Shown here piece by piece: positions 9,719-20,633 of a stretch of 64,000 nucleotides of DNA (within the stretch, counting starts at the first letter, position 1; each line of letters opens with the position of its first letter). The position numbers were made by a program, and so were the translations under genes. The DNA lies in assembly GCF_000271665.2 (NCBI RefSeq), contig NZ_CP010978.1, positions 1,086,501 through 1,150,500 of the forward strand, read 5' to 3'. Under the pieces are notes generated by a model. It did not search any database. It had not been told where the DNA came from and saw only the letters and a list, made by a program, of their open reading frames with translations. The DNA comes from Pelosinus fermentans JBW45. GTDB taxonomy: Bacteria > Bacillota > Negativicutes > DSM-13327.

Positions 9719-12036
9719 TAGTATTAAAAGACAAAATCTTAGAGTTCATGAGAACGGAAGCATATAAACCTTTGACCGCGGAAGAATTAGCCGAGCATAT
9801 GGAGCTCAAAGGGACAGAATTAAGTGAACTATGGAAGGTTATTGAAGAGCTAGAAAGTAATGCAGATATTATTAAAACTCGCTATGACAAATACGGTGTA
9901 CCTGAACGTATGAATTTGGTAGTAGGGAAGTTAAGCGCCAGCAATAAGGGATATGGCTTTGTGATTCCTGAAAAAGTTAGAACACCTAATGAAACAGATA
10001 TTTTCATTCCTCCCGACGGGATGATGAGTGCCATGCATCATGATCGGGTAGTCGTTCGTGTCCACACCCAGAGTGGGCAGGGCAAATCCCGGGATGGGGA
10101 AATCATCCGCATTGTAAAACGGGCCAATACCCGTATTGTAGGAACTTATGAAGCCAGCCGCAATTTTGGTTTTGTAACTCCTGATGACCTTCGCTTAGGT
10201 CAGGATATTTTTATTCCGAAGGATGGACAAAATATCGTCCCGAGTGGTGCAAAAGTAGTAGTAGAAGTTACCAAATGGCCAGAGAAAAAACGGAGTGCTG
10301 AAGGCAAGATCATGGAAGTCTTGGGGAATACGGGAGATAGCGGGATTGAAATTCTCTCCATTATCAAAAGGCACAATTTGCCTATCGATTTTCCCGCTGA
10401 AGTTGCGCAGGCTGCCGAGAATGCTCCAGATACCATTAGTGAAGATGAAATCTCCGGTCGGCGTGACCTGCGGCATTTGCCCATTGTAACCATTGATGGA
10501 GAAGATGCCAAGGATTTGGATGATGGGGTATATGTCGAACGTTTGAAGAATGGCAATTATCTTCTGGGAGTCTACATTGCAGATGTCAGTTATTATGTTC
10601 GTGAAAATACGGTACTGGATAAAGAAGCCAGTGAGCGGGGAACCAGCGTATATTTGGTAGACCGGGTATTGCCCATGCTGCCTCGTCGCTTGTCAAACGG
10701 TATCTGCAGTCTCAATGCCGGGGAAGATCGTCTGGCCATGTCGGCTCATATGGAAATTGACCATAAGGGACAAGTGGTTAAGTATGAATTATTCCCCAGC
10801 GTCATAAGAGTACAGAAACGTTTTTCTTATACGGTAGTACGTAAAATTTTGGTGGAACATGATGAAGAATTAATTCATGAACATAAGGAATTGCTTGGAC
10901 AATTAGAAAATATGGAACGACTGTGCCGAATCCTGCGGGAACGAAGGATGCGCCGCGGTGCCATCGATTTTGACTTCCCGGAATTAAAAGTGAAATTAGA
11001 TGAAACGGGAAAACCCATTGAGATTATAAAACGAGTCCGCAGTCTAGCCGAATCCATCATTGAAGAATTTATGCTGGTGGCAAATGAAACTGTGGCTGAA
11101 CATATGCATAAGTTAAAGGTTCCTTTTGTTTTCCGCGTCCATGAAGAACCGGATTCGGAAAAAATGGTAAAATTAAATAATCTATTGCATAATTTTGGGC
11201 AGAGTTTATCCAAGGTGGATGAAGTACAGCCCGCTGCCTTGCAGAAAATTTTAAATCATATTTCAGGACGTCCAGAAGAAAGGATTATCAGTACGGTTAT
11301 GCTGCGCTCATTAAAACAAGCTCGCTATGAAGCACAGAACCTGGGACACTTTGGATTGGCTGCAACCTACTATACTCATTTTACATCTCCCATACGACGT
11401 TATCCGGATTTAATTGTACATCGCATTCTGCGGGAGACCTTTAATTCGGGAGATATATCAACAAAACGCAAAGCAAAACTAGCAGCCATGCTCCCAGAGA
11501 TTGCCCTGCATTCCTCTGAAAGAGAGCGGGCGGCTGCAGAAGCAGAACGGGAAACTGTTTCTCTGAAAACCGTAGAATATATGGCGCAGTTTGTAGGAGA
11601 GCATTTTGACGGAATCATTAACGGCGTTACGGCTTTTGGGATTTTTGTGGAGCTGGATAATGGAGTAGAGGGCTTAGTACGTGTATCCAGTATGGAAGAT
11701 GACTATTATCAATATGTGGAAGAACAATATTCATTAATTGGTGAGCGCAGTCATAAGATATATCGTCTAGGTGATGCAGTGAAAGTCATCCTCACCAGAG
11801 TCAGCCCAGAAGAGCGCAATATCGACTTTGTCTTAGAATCCAATAGCGCCTGGATTGAACGATCGATAAATCGAAGACCGAGCGGAGGAAGACCCCAAGG
11901 AAATGGAGTGAAGAGTGAAGGCTCTGGCAATGGTCGAAGAACTGTCTCTGCCGCGAATAAGAGCAGTAAGACGAGGAAGGCTGTGGTAAGCCGTGCCAAA
12001 CCGAAACCAAGAAGAAATAAGCCCAAGAAGAAGTAA
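9715..12036 (+). CDS. rnr: ribonuclease R
   Basis: This 773-residue 3'-5' exoribonuclease has an N-terminal winged helix (about 1-65), two cold-shock domains (about 68-220; KGYGFV and NFGFV), the RNB catalytic domain with metal-binding DGEDAKDLDD (261-270), an S1 domain (about 630-715) and a Lys/Arg-rich tail. RNase R degrades structured RNA and works with tmRNA-SmpB in quality control, which fits smpB immediately downstream. Start ATG 9715 overlaps the preceding stop. Confidence 0.96.
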   Translation: MIVLKDKILEFMRTEAYKPLTAEELAEHMELKGTELSELWKVIEELESNADIIKTRYDKYGVPERMNLVVGKLSASNKGYGFVIPEKVRTPNETDIFIPPDGMMSAMHHDRVVVRVHTQSGQGKSRDGEIIRIVKRANTRIVGTYEASRNFGFVTPDDLRLGQDIFIPKDGQNIVPSGAKVVVEVTKWPEKKRSAEGKIMEVLGNTGDSGIEILSIIKRHNLPIDFPAEVAQAAENAPDTISEDEISGRRDLRHLPIVTIDGEDAKDLDDGVYVERLKNGNYLLGVYIADVSYYVRENTVLDKEASERGTSVYLVDRVLPMLPRRLSNGICSLNAGEDRLAMSAHMEIDHKGQVVKYELFPSVIRVQKRFSYTVVRKILVEHDEELIHEHKELLGQLENMERLCRILRERRMRRGAIDFDFPELKVKLDETGKPIEIIKRVRSLAESIIEEFMLVANETVAEHMHKLKVPFVFRVHEEPDSEKMVKLNNLLHNFGQSLSKVDEVQPAALQKILNHISGRPEERIISTVMLRSLKQARYEAQNLGHFGLAATYYTHFTSPIRRYPDLIVHRILRETFNSGDISTKRKAKLAAMLPEIALHSSERERAAAEAERETVSLKTVEYMAQFVGEHFDGIINGVTAFGIFVELDNGVEGLVRVSSMEDDYYQYVEEQYSLIGERSHKIYRLGDAVKVILTRVSPEERNIDFVLESNSAWIERSINRRPSGGRPQGNGVKSEGSGNGRRTVSAANKSSKTRKAVVSRAKPKPRRNKPKKK

Positions 12037-12065
12037 AGAGATAATGTGGTATCGAGGTGAGTTTT

Positions 12066-12539
12066 TTGAAAGATGCAACAGCCAGTATTAAAATAATTAC
12101 AGAAAACAGGAAAGCCAGACATGACTTTCATATACATGAAAGTTATGAGACAGGTATTGTGCTAACAGGGACAGAGGTGAAATCTCTGCGGGCGGGCAAG
12201 GCCAATTTAAAGGATGCCTATGCTAGGATTGAGAAATCCGAGCTCATGTTGCATAATGCCCATATTAGTCCCTATGATGCAGGGAATCGCTTTAATCACG
12301 AACCGTTGCGCGTTCGGAAGTTGTTAATGCACCGCAGCGAAATTGATAAATTGCTTGGTAAAACCAAAGAAAAAGGATATACCTTGGTGCCTTTGAAAAT
12401 GTATTTTGCTCATGGTTTAGCAAAATTGCAATTAGGATTGGCTACAGGGAAGAAAAACTTTGATAAGCGCCAAGATATGGCTGAGCGAGATGCCAAACGA
12501 GAAATGGATCGAGTATTTCGTGAAAGACAAAAAGAATGA
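12066..12539 (+). CDS. smpB: SmpB, tmRNA-binding protein
   Basis: SmpB brings tmRNA to stalled ribosomes. The 157-residue protein has [24 protein letters not shown], the KANLKDAY segment and the basic tail with [16 protein letters not shown] 12057 overlaps the ribosome site, so TTG 12066, about 5 bases after GAGGTGA, is the likelier start. No ssrA follows: a terminator interrupted by an insertion sequence comes directly after the stop. Confidence 0.95.
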   Translation: MKDATASIKIITENRKARHDFHIHESYETGIVLTGTEVKSLRAGKANLKDAYARIEKSELMLHNAHISPYDAGNRFNHEPLRVRKLLMHRSEIDKLLGKTKEKGYTLVPLKMYFAHGLAKLQLGLATGKKNFDKRQDMAERDAKREMDRVFRERQKE

Positions 12540-12559
12540 ATAAAAAGTAGGCTCTCCTG

Positions 12560-14017
<1,458 letters not shown>

Positions 14018-14251
14018 CCTGGAGCCTGCTTTTTATTATTTTTAAAGAATATAATATTTGTCTGATGAATGGGAATTTTTGCTTAATTATTTTGATATTG
14101 TTATTATATAATGCAGCAAATTATCATTTAGGAAAATCGTGCAGGAATTTTCTAGTTAATGATAAATTAAAGAAATAATAAGCAACTAATATCTCATCTG
14201 CGTTAAAACTATACAGATGCGGTACTAGCTATATCTAAGGAGTCTAAAATT

Positions 14252-15013
14252 ATGCTGATTGTTCTTGTAATGTTTGCATTAGGGTTATTACTTGGTTTTA
14301 TTGGTGCCGGGGGTGCCGGTGTGGTGATTGCGGTTTTAACCGTAGTATTCGGTATTCCTATACATACTGCCTTGGGAACGTCGCTTAGCGCTATGATTTT
14401 TACTATGATATCTGGTGCATACAGCCATTTTCGAGAAGGGAATGTGGTGGTGAAAAATGGCGTAGCAATTGGTATCTTTGGTGCTATAGGTGCTTTTATT
14501 GGAGCGCAAATTGCAGCTGGATTACCGGCGAAAGAACTTAAATGGATGACGGCCTGCATGCTGCTGTTATCAGCTCTTTTGCTTTGGCTAAGAATCTTTT
14601 TTGCTAATAGGGGAATTTTTTCTCGAAGTGAAAGTGAAGCTGGTCCCACTGGAATGTCTTTCTGGTTAATGGCCTCCGGTCTTGGTCTTGTTACAGGAGT
14701 TTTATCGGGAACCTTTGGAATTGGTGCTACTCCGTTTATTCAAATTGGCTTATTGATCTTCTTTCATATGTCTATCCACCAGTCGGCAGGTACAACCATG
14801 CTTGTCATTCTGCCGATTGCATTATTGGGCGGCTTGGGCTATTTAACAGCTGGTCACTTAGATGTAATGCTGCTTTTTAAAGTAACCATAGGACTGATCG
14901 TTGGAGCTTATATTGGAGCAAAATTTACCAGGCGCTTAGATCCATTTATTTTAAAGATTTCCATGGTAGCTGTACCCATATTTGGCGGGCTGTTGCTGCT
15001 ATTTGGTCGCTAA
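14252..15013 (+). CDS. TauE/SafE-family membrane permease
   Basis: This 253-residue protein has about eight TM helices in two similar halves, each opening with a Gly-rich segment (GFIGAGGAGVVIAVL and SGTFGIGATPF) typical of the TauE/SafE family (Pfam PF01925). Members are proposed to export sulfite or organosulfonates; the substrate here is unknown. AAGGAG lies 9 bases before ATG 14252. It stands alone, followed by a dispersed repeat and the convergent IMP dehydrogenase gene. Confidence 0.85.
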   Translation: MLIVLVMFALGLLLGFIGAGGAGVVIAVLTVVFGIPIHTALGTSLSAMIFTMISGAYSHFREGNVVVKNGVAIGIFGAIGAFIGAQIAAGLPAKELKWMTACMLLLSALLLWLRIFFANRGIFSRSESEAGPTGMSFWLMASGLGLVTGVLSGTFGIGATPFIQIGLLIFFHMSIHQSAGTTMLVILPIALLGGLGYLTAGHLDVMLLFKVTIGLIVGAYIGAKFTRRLDPFILKISMVAVPIFGGLLLLFGR

Positions 15014-15096
15014 AAAAATCCTTTATTAGCATTTTGCTGATATTACTAGGGGAAGTATCATCAGTCCAAATTGCGAACAGAATGACAAAAAACAAT

Positions 15097-15185
15097 GAAC
15101 CACAAAGGCGCAATGCCGCTGTGCGGCACACGAAGGGGGCACGAAGAGTATAAAATCCTTTGTGCCCTTTGCGTCTTTGTGGTTC
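15097..15185. repeat. dispersed palindromic repeat, copy 4
   Basis: GAACCACAAAGGCGCAATGC with an inner CGCTGTGCGGC palindrome begins at 15097 and is inverted as CCTTTGTGCC...CTTTGTGGTTC ending 15185. It lies between two convergent genes. Confidence 0.85.
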
Positions 15186-15204
15186 AATCTGTTTTACTTC
15201 TATA

Positions 15205-16701
15205 TTAGTAGTTGTTTTCTTTTAGTATTACATCATGGGCTCCGCCTTCTACAATGCTGGTAGAGGAAACGATAGTTATTCTTGCAACTCTTTGCAGTTC
15301 TTTAATGGATATGGCACCGCAGCTGCACATGGTTGATTTTATTTTGCTTAAAGTAACATCAATGTTATCCTTTAGTTTTCCTGCATAGGGTACATAGCTG
15401 TCCACACCTTCTTCAAATTTAAGGTTGCTGCCTTCTCCGAGGTCATACCGTTCCCAGTTACGGGCACGCTTTGAGCCTTCGCCCCAATATTCTTTCACGT
15501 AATTATTGCCAAGCTTTGTTTTAGGAGCAGGGCTTTCATCGAATCTTGCAAAATATCTTCCCATCATAATAAAGTCAGCGCCCATGGCTAAAGCTAATAC
15601 CGTGTGATAGTCATGAACGACTCCGCCGTCGGAACAGATTGGAATGTAGATGCCTGTTTCTTTAAAATAATCATCTCTTGCCTGTGCAACTTCAATCACG
15701 GCAGATGCCTGTCCTCTGCCAATCCCTTTGGTTTCCCTTGTAATACAGATAGACCCTCCGCCGATTCCAACCTTTACAAAATCCGCACCGGCTTCTACGA
15801 AGTACATGAATCCTTCTTTGTCGACTACGTTTCCGCCGCCGATTTTAACGGTATCCTTATATTCTTCTTTTATATATTTTATAGTTTCTGCCTGCCATTC
15901 GCTAAAGCCGTCGGAAGAATCTACACATAATACATCCACTCCAGCCTTAACTAATGCGGGTACTCGATCTTTGTAATCTCTTGTATTAATACCTGCGCCC
16001 ACCATATATCTTTTTTCAGAGTCTAAAAGCTGCAGAGGATTTTCTTTGTGATCCTCATAATCTTTTCGGAAGACAAAATACACCAAATGCTGCTGATCGT
16101 CAATGATGGGCAGACAATTTAGTTTATGCTCCCAGATAATATCATTGGCTTCTTTAAGGCTGGTATGAATGGAACTAACGATGAGTTTTGAAAATGGTGT
16201 CATGAATTCTTTGATTTTCCGGTCTAAAGAATCCCGACTCATTCGATAGTCTCTGCTAGTAACGATTCCCACTAATTTAGTGTTAAGCGTTCCATCCTCT
16301 GTAATGGCAATGGTGGCATGTCCTAATTTTGATTTTAATTCTACAACATCTTTTAAGGTTTGATCTGGTGATAGATTCGCATTGCTAACCACGAAGCCAG
16401 CTTTGAAATTCTTTACTCTGCTCACCATCTCTGCCTGCTCTTCAATAGGCTGGGATCCAAAAATAAAGGATAAGCCTCCACATTTAGAAAGAGCGATGGC
16501 TAGATTGTCATCGGATACAGATTGCATGATTGCAGAAACAAAAGGGATATTGATTTCAATTGGTGGCTGCTCATCTCTTTTGAATTTTACAATAGGTGTT
16601 TTTAAATTCACTTTGCTGGGGATACAATCTTTTCTTGTAAGATTAGGTACAAGAAGATATTCGCTAAAAGTTCGAGAAACTTCCTTATAATAGAATGCCA
16701 T
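15205..16701 (-). CDS. guaB: IMP dehydrogenase of the Tritrichomonas foetus type
   Basis: IMPDH oxidises IMP to XMP, the committed step of GMP synthesis. This 498-residue protein keeps the barrel with two CBS domains inserted (about 105-225). The catalytic Cys319 lies in [10 protein letters not shown], and the flap dyad Arg418-Tyr419 in RNWERYD. Both numbers equal those known for the protozoan T. foetus enzyme, and stretches such as [10 protein letters not shown] and GAGINTRD also match it as I recall, unlike the usual bacterial GuaB. It is a single gene facing tauE. Whether the genome has another guaB cannot be seen. Confidence 0.92.
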   Translation of the reverse strand: MAFYYKEVSRTFSEYLLVPNLTRKDCIPSKVNLKTPIVKFKRDEQPPIEINIPFVSAIMQSVSDDNLAIALSKCGGLSFIFGSQPIEEQAEMVSRVKNFKAGFVVSNANLSPDQTLKDVVELKSKLGHATIAITEDGTLNTKLVGIVTSRDYRMSRDSLDRKIKEFMTPFSKLIVSSIHTSLKEANDIIWEHKLNCLPIIDDQQHLVYFVFRKDYEDHKENPLQLLDSEKRYMVGAGINTRDYKDRVPALVKAGVDVLCVDSSDGFSEWQAETIKYIKEEYKDTVKIGGGNVVDKEGFMYFVEAGADFVKVGIGGGSICITRETKGIGRGQASAVIEVAQARDDYFKETGIYIPICSDGGVVHDYHTVLALAMGADFIMMGRYFARFDESPAPKTKLGNNYVKEYWGEGSKRARNWERYDLGEGSNLKFEEGVDSYVPYAGKLKDNIDVTLSKIKSTMCSCGAISIKELQRVARITIVSSTSIVEGGAHDVILKENNY

Positions 16702-16821
16702 TGTTACACTGCCGCCTTCCTATATAAATTTTGACTATTGTATCAAAGTTAGCAGGTGGTGTCAACTTACAAAATATTTTGTTTACAGGAGTTCTGGTTT
16801 CTACAGAGAAATACAATAAAG

Positions 16822-17130
16822 ATTAGCTTTCCTTTATGGTTCCTGGTGCTCACGAGATCATCAGCGAATTGGCAAAACTATATTCGTCGAGGAAATACTG
16901 CTGGGAGTGGGTACCGTACTTGATCCTGAGACCGCTAGAATCGCAATTTTAAGCGATGCTCAATATGTTGTTTCTCCTTGTTTGAACATTAATACGGTCA
17001 AACTGTGTAATCGCTATCGTATACCGATAATGCCAGGAGCGATGACGATTAAAGAAGTCGTAGAAGGAATGGAGGCTGGTGCCGATATTATTAGAAATAT
17101 TTCCAGGGGAATTATTTGGACCTATCAGTG
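16822..17130 (+). pseudogene. eda: decayed 2-dehydro-3-deoxyphosphogluconate (KDPG) aldolase fragment
   Basis: Pieces of an Eda-type aldolase appear in changing frames: ISF (16822), then FMVPGAHEIISELAKLYSS (16833-16889), then EEILLGVGTVLDPETARIAIL onward with IMPGAMTIKEVVEGMEAGAD, then IFPGELFGPIS up to about 17130. Frameshifts fall near 16831, 16888 and 17092. The N-terminal third is missing, and the end runs into a lone right arm of the dispersed repeat. The longest open piece (GTG 16907 to 17173) is not a real gene. Confidence 0.8.
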
Positions 17131-17151
17131 TTCTCTGTGTCTCTGCGGTTC
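17128..17151 (+). repeat. dispersed palindromic repeat, solitary right arm (copy 5)
   Basis: GTGTTCTCTGTGTCTCTGCGGTTC matches the right arm of the other copies, but no left arm is present upstream. It abuts the broken end of the aldolase fragment, so deletion at the repeat may have removed the rest. Confidence 0.7.
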
Positions 17152-17240
17152 GATTCTGTTTTATATGTTTTAAAGGATGCGAAGACATGCAAAGAACATG
17201 AGAGAGTACTATGTGCTTTGGTAAGTTCAGCAGGATGAAA

Positions 17241-17296
17241 TTCTCATAAATTCTTTATAGTATCTTCACAAGATCTTCACATTTTCTTTGTATACT
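17241..17296 (+). promoter_or_regulatory. metal-cluster promoter A: 11-bp direct repeats plus -10
   Basis: TCTTCACA at 17263-17270 and again at 17274-17281 (period 11) is followed by 9 bases and TATACT (17291-17296). Two weaker repeats in phase lie upstream (TTCTCATA 17241, TCTTTATA 17252). There is no -35 consensus; the second half-site lies beside that position, as for activation by OmpR-type regulators. It serves the membrane protein at 17331. Confidence 0.8.
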
Positions 17297-17330
17297 ATCA
17301 ATATAAGTTTATATGAGGAGAGTGTTGATT

Positions 17331-17840
17331 ATGGTTATGACACACTATATGGAATTGCTGGCTGTTAACCAGCCATGGAATTTAATTTTGTATATGGTTA
17401 TTCCTGTAGCCCTGGCAGAAGCGCTTGTTGCAACTGAATTTTTTACGGTTTTCCTTCGTGGGTCCAATGCTGGTGGATGGAAAACAGCCAATAAGGCAAT
17501 TGGTATTTTTCTGGGATTTTACTTCCTGGGAGTCTTTCTCAATTTAATAACCACTGTTATTCCTACGATTCAATGGCGCGGTATTGCTGATATACTGGCA
17601 GTAGGTTCTTATCTCAGTGGTGTAATTCCGCTGTTTAGTATTGCTTTATTGGAACTCGGAGTAATTGGCAAGGGTAAATCGGATGATGAAAAGATGAAAC
17701 TCCATTTCATTTTATTGACCGTATTTCTCGTTGTTGCTCACGTAGCTATGATTTTCGGGATGGTGGATCCGACGATTATGGGATGGGATCCTAATGCTGT
17801 TGGTGGGAATACGCCACCTATGCAACATAAGCATCCATAA
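17331..17840 (+). CDS. small multi-pass membrane protein of the metal cluster, function unknown
   Basis: I do not recognise the family with certainty. The 169-residue protein has about four TM segments, an early acidic helix (PVALAEALVATEFF) and a C-terminal tail rich in Met, His and Pro (MQHKHP). ATG 17331 follows GAGGAG by about 9 bases. It is transcribed from promoter A, which shares its architecture with four other promoters of this cluster, so it likely belongs to the same metal-stress regulon. A terminator follows directly. Confidence 0.7.
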   Translation: MVMTHYMELLAVNQPWNLILYMVIPVALAEALVATEFFTVFLRGSNAGGWKTANKAIGIFLGFYFLGVFLNLITTVIPTIQWRGIADILAVGSYLSGVIPLFSIALLELGVIGKGKSDDEKMKLHFILLTVFLVVAHVAMIFGMVDPTIMGWDPNAVGGNTPPMQHKHP

Positions 17841-17860
17841 AAATTTGGAATATGATAGCA

Positions 17861-17898
17861 AAGCAGCTTTTCCTGCAGGAAAGGCTGCTTGCTTTTTT
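17861..17898 (+). terminator. rho-independent terminator
   Basis: AAGCAGC...GCTGCTT with inner TTTCCTGCAGGAAA pairing, followed by a T run. It closes the single-gene unit at 17331-17840. Confidence 0.85.
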
Positions 17899-18112
17899 GT
17901 CTACTTGGTGGCCCTTTTCACTTTAGTGGCTGAAAGGACGGCTAGTTTTACTCAATTATATCTGCCATTAACTGCCGATATTGCAGAAAGAATAGAAACT
18001 GCGGTACAATAGCATCAATATGAGCAAATAATGTTTTTTACAATAAGCATGTTGTATCTTATAGGATGTGGTTGGTTTTATACTGGTTGTCATGGGTGCG
18101 GAGGTGTGATAA

Positions 18113-18808
18113 ATGAAAGTGTTAGTAGTGGATGATGATGAGAAAATTGTAAAAGTGCTGGTAACCTATCTGACAAAAGAGGGATATATGACGGAAACAG
18201 CTATGGATGGCAGGAGTGCAGTTGAAAAGGTACGGCAATGGGAGCCTGATGTGGTATTGCTGGATGTGATGCTGCCAGAACTAGATGGCTGGGGAGTATG
18301 CAAGGAAATTAGGCGGGATAGCGATGTGCCGATTATTATGCTCACGGCGCGGGATGCCGAGAATGATCGGGTCATTGGGCTGGAAATCGGGGCTGACGAC
18401 TATGTAGCAAAGCCTTTTAGTCCCCGGGAACTGATTGCCCGGATACGAGCGATCCTGCGGCGGGTTAAGCCTGAAGGGCGGCGAGACAAGGTTGGGAATG
18501 AATTGCGGGTTGGAGAGATAGCATTGCATCAGCATAACCACACATTAACAGTTCAAGGTAACCCTATCGAACTAACGCCTACCGAGCATAAACTACTAGA
18601 ACTATTTTTGACCCATCCAAACCAGGTCCTATCTCGGCTGCAGTTGATTGAAAAGGTACAAGGTTATGCTTATGAGGGCTATGAACGGACGGTTGATTCT
18701 CATATTAAAAACCTCCGCAAAAAGCTGGGCGATTCCTCTGGCGAGCCTCGTTATATCAAAACCGTTTATGGTGTTGGTTATAAATTGGCAGGTGATCCGC
18801 ATGGGTAG
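18113..18808 (+). CDS. OmpR/PhoB-family response regulator (CusR-like)
   Basis: This 231-residue regulator has a receiver domain (about 1-115) with phospho-acceptor Asp51 in LLDVML, acidic pocket VDDD and Lys in AKPFSP, then a winged-helix DNA-binding domain (about 130-228; ending TVYGVGYKL). GGAGGTG precedes ATG 18113. It overlaps the sensor kinase gene by 8 bases. The 11-bp direct repeats at five nearby promoters fit the tandem-dimer binding of this family, so it is the prime candidate to bind them. The ligand is inferred to be copper or silver. Confidence 0.92.
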   Translation: MKVLVVDDDEKIVKVLVTYLTKEGYMTETAMDGRSAVEKVRQWEPDVVLLDVMLPELDGWGVCKEIRRDSDVPIIMLTARDAENDRVIGLEIGADDYVAKPFSPRELIARIRAILRRVKPEGRRDKVGNELRVGEIALHQHNHTLTVQGNPIELTPTEHKLLELFLTHPNQVLSRLQLIEKVQGYAYEGYERTVDSHIKNLRKKLGDSSGEPRYIKTVYGVGYKLAGDPHG

Positions 18809-19931
18809 TCTTCTGATACGGGTAATGGTCACTTTCTTTGTAACAACGGCAACTGTTGTGGTGGGACTCATCTTAGTCGTCAACTATCAGGTATCCGAAA
18901 ATTTTAATTCCTATTTATATATGAGCGGTATGCATGGCATGATGATGAATCATGGCAATATGGCTTCTATGATGGGGTTACCAGAAAAACAGTTTATGAT
19001 ATCGTTAAAGCAGTCTTTATTATTGGCTGCAGGCGGGATGCTACTAATTGGTGCTGGCGTTAGCTATTATTTGGCCCGTAATATTGCGACTCCGGTGATT
19101 GATTTGAACCGAGCAGTGAATGCAGTGGCAGCAGGAAATTTGGATGCAGCCGTTACCGTTGGAAGACAAGACGAAGTGGGGCAATTGGCTATGGCGTTTA
19201 ACGCCATGACGGCCAAATTAAAATCAAATACTGTCTTGCGTCAACGCTTTCTGGCTGGGATAGCTCATGAGCTTAGAACACCGCTGACAATACTGAAGGC
19301 TAATCTGGAAGGAATCTCCGATGGTGTTATTACTCCGGACGTGGAGCAAATGAGTTCGCTGACTGAGGAAGTGGACCGACTGACAAAGTTGGTCGGAGAA
19401 CTCAGAGATCTTTCTTTATTAGAGGCAGGACAACTACAGCCGGAATTTGCTCTTTTAGACTTAACCCAACTGCTACGTCAGATTGTAGGGAAAATTAAGC
19501 TTCTAGCTAGTGAAAAATACATCAGCCTGCGCATAGAAACAGATGATAGGGTATCAGCTATTTGGGCGGATGGGGATATGGTTAACCAAATGGTGTATAA
19601 TCTTGTCTTAAATGCTATCAAATATACACCTGACGGTGGGCAGATTACCATAGCGGCAACCACAAAAAATGGCATGATTGAAATTGCGGTTACGGATACG
19701 GGAATTGGAATTGCAGTAGAAGATGTCGAACATGTTTTTGATTATTTTTACCGCGCCGACCCGGCTAGGACTAAAGCAAGCGGCGGTACTGGTTTAGGCC
19801 TAGCTCTTGTCAAGCAAATGGCTTTGGCCCATGGTGGACAGGTAAAGGTCAAAAGTAAAATAGACAAAGGTAGTACTTTCACCGTCCTGCTGCCGGCTGA
19901 TCTCCATCAAAAACGCACAGTTTCTCCATAA
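18801..19931 (+). CDS. sensor histidine kinase with Met-rich external loop (CusS-like)
   Basis: This 376-residue kinase has TM1 (about 5-28), a short external loop (29-67), TM2 (about 68-90), HAMP (91-143), HisKA with His156 in AHELRTP, and an ATPase domain with NLVLNAIKYT, DTGIGI and GGTGLGL. The loop has eight Met and two His within about 18 residues (41-58), pointing to soft-metal binding such as Cu(I) or Ag(I). The frame is open from 18648, but ATG 18801, overlapping the regulator's stop, gives the proper membrane start. Promoter B overlaps its 3' end. Confidence 0.92.
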   Translation: MGSLLIRVMVTFFVTTATVVVGLILVVNYQVSENFNSYLYMSGMHGMMMNHGNMASMMGLPEKQFMISLKQSLLLAAGGMLLIGAGVSYYLARNIATPVIDLNRAVNAVAAGNLDAAVTVGRQDEVGQLAMAFNAMTAKLKSNTVLRQRFLAGIAHELRTPLTILKANLEGISDGVITPDVEQMSSLTEEVDRLTKLVGELRDLSLLEAGQLQPEFALLDLTQLLRQIVGKIKLLASEKYISLRIETDDRVSAIWADGDMVNQMVYNLVLNAIKYTPDGGQITIAATTKNGMIEIAVTDTGIGIAVEDVEHVFDYFYRADPARTKASGGTGLGLALVKQMALAHGGQVKVKSKIDKGSTFTVLLPADLHQKRTVSP

Positions 19932-19956
19932 AAACTCCACAATGTTAGGTTATACT
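19923..19956 (+). promoter_or_regulatory. metal-cluster promoter B
   Basis: TCTCCATA (19923-19930) and ACTCCACA (19934-19941) are 11 bases apart; 9 bases later comes TATACT (19951-19956). It overlaps the kinase stop codon and drives the SHOCT gene. Confidence 0.8.
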
Positions 19957-19985
19957 ATGCTTAACACAAAGGAGGTGCATGAACT

Positions 19986-20228
19986 ATGATGATGGGGTAC
20001 GGTTTTAGCGGTCCCTTCGGTTGGCTGGGCATGGGCCTGGGGATACTCGTTCATTTAGCATTTACCGCTCTTGTTATTATGGCGGCGATTTGGCTATTTA
20101 AGACGTTGTTCCGTAGTGGCAGCCAAAATGAGCCACGGACTGACGCTTTGGAGATATTGAAACAGCGGTATGCCAAAGGAGAAATTACTACCGATGAGTA
20201 TCAGCACATAAAAAAAGAACTGGAATAA
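19986..20228 (+). CDS. small membrane protein with SHOCT domain
   Basis: This 80-residue protein begins with a Gly/Met-rich segment, has one TM helix (about 18-42), then a C-terminal SHOCT motif (about 52-80: LEILKQRYAKGEITTDEYQ). SHOCT is a short oligomerisation or interaction motif found on many small membrane proteins. AAAGGAGGTG lies upstream of ATG 19986. It is expressed from promoter B and so is probably induced with the metal-export genes. The molecular role is unknown. Confidence 0.8.
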   Translation: MMMGYGFSGPFGWLGMGLGILVHLAFTALVIMAAIWLFKTLFRSGSQNEPRTDALEILKQRYAKGEITTDEYQHIKKELE

Positions 20229-20252
20229 AAACCACACAAATTTTTCACAAAG

Positions 20253-20286
20253 GCTCCATAATTTCTCCACAATCATGGGATACAAT
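20253..20286 (+). promoter_or_regulatory. metal-cluster promoter C
   Basis: GCTCCATA (20253-20260) and TCTCCACA (20264-20271) are 11 bases apart; after 9 bases comes TACAAT (20281-20286). It drives the Met-rich exported protein at 20320. Confidence 0.8.
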
Positions 20287-20319
20287 GAAGACAAATAAGA
20301 AACAGGAGGGGGAATCCCT

Positions 20320-20628
20320 ATGAAAAAGAAAATTCTAATATTTACGATGTTAGCAGCTTTGATGGCTGTGCCGGTGTTTGCCGCAACGACTGACAAGACT
20401 CAGACACAAAATGATTGGTTCAATCAGATGTCTCAGAATCATCGGCAAATGATGCAACAAGCCGTGGATAATGGTACTATTACTACTGAGGAAGCGACTC
20501 AGATGAATGAGCATATGCAGCAAATGGCTCCTGTCATGCAAAAAATGATGCAAAATGGCGGTATGATGAACGGCATGATGCAAAACGGTGGTACGATGGG
20601 ATTTTGCAATAACAATAACACCAAGTAA
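20320..20628 (+). CDS. small exported Met-rich protein (metal-cluster paralogue 1)
   Basis: The 102-residue product starts with a clear signal peptide (MKKKILIF, hydrophobic core, cleavage after VFAA). The mature part has a helical segment (QMMQQAVDNGTITTEEATQM) and a C-terminal half very rich in Met, Asn and Gly, with a late Cys. It is a close relative of the product at 27740, sharing the signal peptide and the QQAV-GTI motif. A periplasmic Cu/Ag-binding or chaperone role is inferred from composition and from promoter C. GGAGGGGG precedes the ATG. Confidence 0.8.
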   Translation: MKKKILIFTMLAALMAVPVFAATTDKTQTQNDWFNQMSQNHRQMMQQAVDNGTITTEEATQMNEHMQQMAPVMQKMMQNGGMMNGMMQNGGTMGFCNNNNTK

Positions 20629-20633
20629 TGTGG

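Noticed and set aside
16907-17173. 88-residue open frame as a real gene
   Set aside because: It is one frame of a frameshifted aldolase fragment that runs into a repeat arm.
17794-18012. 72-residue frame ending LPLTADIAERIETAVQ
   Set aside because: It overlaps the preceding gene and runs through a terminator hairpin. No ribosome site; the last 30 residues look protein-like and may be a gene remnant, but I cannot assign it.
18648-18800. N-terminal extension of the sensor kinase frame
   Set aside because: It overlaps the regulator gene in another frame; ATG 18801 overlaps the regulator stop and gives a normal membrane start.
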